In this document: positions 62,280 to 64,000 of the stretch, piece by piece | Layout: the number at the start of each line of letters is the position of its first letter | Position numbering within the stretch: position 1 is the stretch's first letter | Origin: Pseudomonadota bacterium | GTDB taxonomy: Bacteria; Pseudomonadota; Gammaproteobacteria; Burkholderiales; Burkholderiaceae_F | DNA length: 64,000 bases | Direction: 5' to 3' | Assembly: GCA_021825945.1 (NCBI GenBank) | Contig: JAKAFN010000011.1 | Coordinates: forward strand, 1-64,000 | Translations under genes and position numbers: made by a program | Notes under the pieces: model-generated | Database searches by the model: none | Seen by the model: only the letters and a program-made list of their open reading frames with translations | What the model was told of the DNA's origin: nothing

Positions 62280-64000
62280 TTATGCCGTGCCGGCCGGAAC
62301 GTTGCGCCGCTGCGCGACGTCCGAGCCGAGGCGCTCCGCGAATGCCGCCAGGGGCATCGCCCCCAGATCGACTCCGCCGCGCGCGCGCACGGCAACCAGT
62401 CCTGCCTGCGCTTCCTTCTCCCCCACCACCAGAACGTAGGGGATCTTTTGCAAGGCAAGACTGCGGATTTTATAAGCGATCTTCTCGTTGCGCAAATCCG
62501 CGAATCCCCTAAGGCCTTGTTTTTTCAAGTCGGCGCAAACGGAACGGGCGTATTCCCCGAAAGATTCCGAAATGCTGGCCACGGCGAACTGCTGCGGCGC
62601 CAGCCACGGCGGCAGCGCGCCGGCGTAATGCTCGATCAGGATCCCAATGAACCGCTCCAGGGAGCCCACGATGGCGCGGTGGAGCATCACCGGGACCTTG
62701 CGGGTATTGTCCTCGGCGACGTATTCCGCACCCAGGCGCCCGGGCATCGCGAAATCGACCTGGATCGTCCCGCACTGCCAGGAACGGCCGATCGAATCCT
62801 TCAGGTGGTACTCGATCTTCGGGCCGTAGAACGCACCCTCCCCCGGCGCCACGGTGAACGCGCAGCCGGAGCGGCGCAGGGATTCCTGCAACGCCGCTTC
62901 CGCCCGGTCCCACGACTCGTCCGAGCCGATGCGGGAAGCCGGCCGCGTAGCGATCTTGTAGGCGATGTCGGTGAAGCCGAAATCCCGGTAGACCTTCTGC
63001 AGCAACGCGGTATAGGCGACGCATTCGTCGAGGATCTGCTCTTCGGTGCAGAAGATGTGCCCGTCATCCTGGGTGAATCCGCGCACCCGCATGATGCCGT
63101 GCAGCGCCCCCGAGGGCTCGTTGCGATGGCATTGGCCGAACTCCCCGTAGCGCAGCGGCAGGTCCCGGTAGGAACGCAGATCCGACTTGTAGATCTGGAT
63201 GTGCCCCGGACAGTTCATCGGCTTGATCGCGTAGTGCCGGTTCTCGGACTCCGTCGTGAACATGTTGTCGCGGAAGTTGTCCCAGTGCCCGGTCTTTTCC
63301 CAAAGACTGCGATCGAGGATCTGCGGCGCCTTGACCTCCTGGTAGCCGTTGTCCTGGTAGACCCGGCGCATGTACTGCTCGACCTGCTGCCACACCGCCC
63401 AACCTTTGGGATGCCAGAAAATCAGTCCCGGCGCTTCGTCCTGCTGGTGGAACAGATCGAGTTCCCGCCCGAGCCGGCGGTGGTCGCGTTTTTCCGCCTC
63501 CTCGATCATGCGCAGATAGGCCTCCTGCTCGTCCTTCTTCGCCCACGCGGTGCCGTAGATCCGCTGCAACATCTCGTTGCGGCTGTCGCCGCGCCAATAC
63601 GCGCCCGCGACCTTCGTCAATTTGAAGACGCGCAGCCGCCCGGTGGAGGGCACGTGCGGCCCTACGCAGAGGTCGACGAAACCCTCGCCGTCCCAATAGA
63701 CGGAGATCGGTTCGCCGGCCGGAATCCCTTCGATGATCTCGGCCTTGTAGCGCTCGCCCTTGGCGCGGAAGAAATCGATCGCCCGCTGGCGCTCCCATAC
63801 CTCACGGCGCACCGGCTCGTCGCGGGCCGCCAGTTCGGCCATTCGGCGCTCCAGCGCCGCCAGGTCCTCGGGGGTGAAGGGGCGCTTGTAGGCGATGTCG
63901 TAGTAGAACCCGTTTTCGATCACCGGTCCGATGGTGATCTGGGCCTCGGGAAACAGGTCCTTGACCGCGTACGCCAACAGGTGCGCGGTGGAGTGGCGCA
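62280..64000 (-). CDS. thrS: Threonyl-tRNA synthetase (5' end beyond the window)
   Basis: The C-terminal 573 residues of ThrS; the gene continues past base 64000 on the minus strand (visible start [18 protein letters not shown] belongs to the editing domain). The catalytic core has [11 protein letters not shown] (zinc Cys), [21 protein letters not shown] (motif 2), HIFCTEEQ, and motif 3 region [20 protein letters not shown]. The anticodon-binding domain ([21 protein letters not shown]) ends it. It opens the thrS-infC-rpmI-rplT-pheST-ihfA block. Its TAA is 18 bases before the infC ATC start codon. Confidence 0.97.
   Translation of the reverse strand, partial: RHSTAHLLAYAVKDLFPEAQITIGPVIENGFYYDIAYKRPFTPEDLAALERRMAELAARDEPVRREVWERQRAIDFFRAKGERYKAEIIEGIPAGEPISVYWDGEGFVDLCVGPHVPSTGRLRVFKLTKVAGAYWRGDSRNEMLQRIYGTAWAKKDEQEAYLRMIEEAEKRDHRRLGRELDLFHQQDEAPGLIFWHPKGWAVWQQVEQYMRRVYQDNGYQEVKAPQILDRSLWEKTGHWDNFRDNMFTTESENRHYAIKPMNCPGHIQIYKSDLRSYRDLPLRYGEFGQCHRNEPSGALHGIMRVRGFTQDDGHIFCTEEQILDECVAYTALLQKVYRDFGFTDIAYKIATRPASRIGSDESWDRAEAALQESLRRSGCAFTVAPGEGAFYGPKIEYHLKDSIGRSWQCGTIQVDFAMPGRLGAEYVAEDNTRKVPVMLHRAIVGSLERFIGILIEHYAGALPPWLAPQQFAVASISESFGEYARSVCADLKKQGLRGFADLRNEKIAYKIRSLALQKIPYVLVVGEKEAQAGLVAVRARGGVDLGAMPLAAFAERLGSDVAQRRNVPAGTA

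Overview
The window reads as a chromosome segment of a GC-rich betaproteobacterium. The evidence is the thrS-infC-rpmI-rplT-pheS-pheT-ihfA-merR order ending at tRNA-Pro, the lolCD / recJ / prfB-lysS neighbourhood, an NtrC-type GlrKR (QseEF) system, OpgGH and comEC. The genus cannot be decided from sequence reading alone. The first 3.4 kb is visibly AT-richer than the rest, which suggests recent acquisition.

Layout. (1) 1-25.7 kb is an ABC-transporter-dependent (group 2/3 type) capsule locus. It holds the end of a KpsE/CtrB-like protein, a KpsM-like permease, two large GT2 glycosyltransferases, rmlBDAC for dTDP-L-rhamnose, a methyltransferase fused to a long coiled coil, a PhyH-type oxygenase, a KpsT-like ATPase, a GT4 glycosyltransferase, KpsC-like and KpsS-like Kdo transferases, an NAD-dependent epimerase/reductase, a GNAT-fold protein, a GT1-like glycosyltransferase, a small outer-membrane barrel and a KpsD/CtrA-like export lipoprotein. 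(2) Inside it, 12.4-17.1 kb is a patch of small mobile-type modules around kpsT: a RelBE-like pair, a broken DUF4258/DUF2283 pair, a Phd/PIN pair, a lone HTH protein and HicAB. These are mixed with REP-like palindromes and with partial duplications of both ends of kpsT. (3) 25.9-27.1 kb has a DUF1778/GNAT toxin-antitoxin pair, a bidirectional terminator and tRNA-Val(GAC). (4) 27.2-39.4 kb is housekeeping: an OlsB-like acyltransferase; relA, an alpha/beta hydrolase, comEC and tatD on the minus strand; lolC, lolD, a conserved recJ neighbour and recJ on the plus strand. (5) 39.4-46.8 kb has opgGH (periplasmic glucans) and a GlrK / lipoprotein / GlrR envelope-stress cassette. (6) 46.8-53.4 kb has prfB with its programmed frameshift, lysS, a Nudix hydrolase, a YidB-like protein, a PAS-PAS-GGDEF cyclase and a CPA2 antiporter. 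(7) 53.6-64 kb has a class A penicillin-binding protein whose reading frame runs through tRNA-Pro, then the minus-strand translation operon from thrS to merR.

Genes work together mainly in three themes: building and exporting a rhamnose-containing capsule on a Kdo-lipid anchor; envelope maintenance (LolCD, OpgGH, GlrKR, PBP); and translation (PrfB, LysS, ThrS, IF3, L35, L20, PheST). Points most worth checking are kpsT flanked on both sides by fragments of itself, a PheT that lacks the B2 (EMAP-like) domain, infC starting at ATC, a PBP with no stop before a tRNA gene, a REP-like palindrome translated as the N-terminus of the KpsC-like protein, and a methyltransferase-coiled-coil protein that resembles a chain-length ruler.
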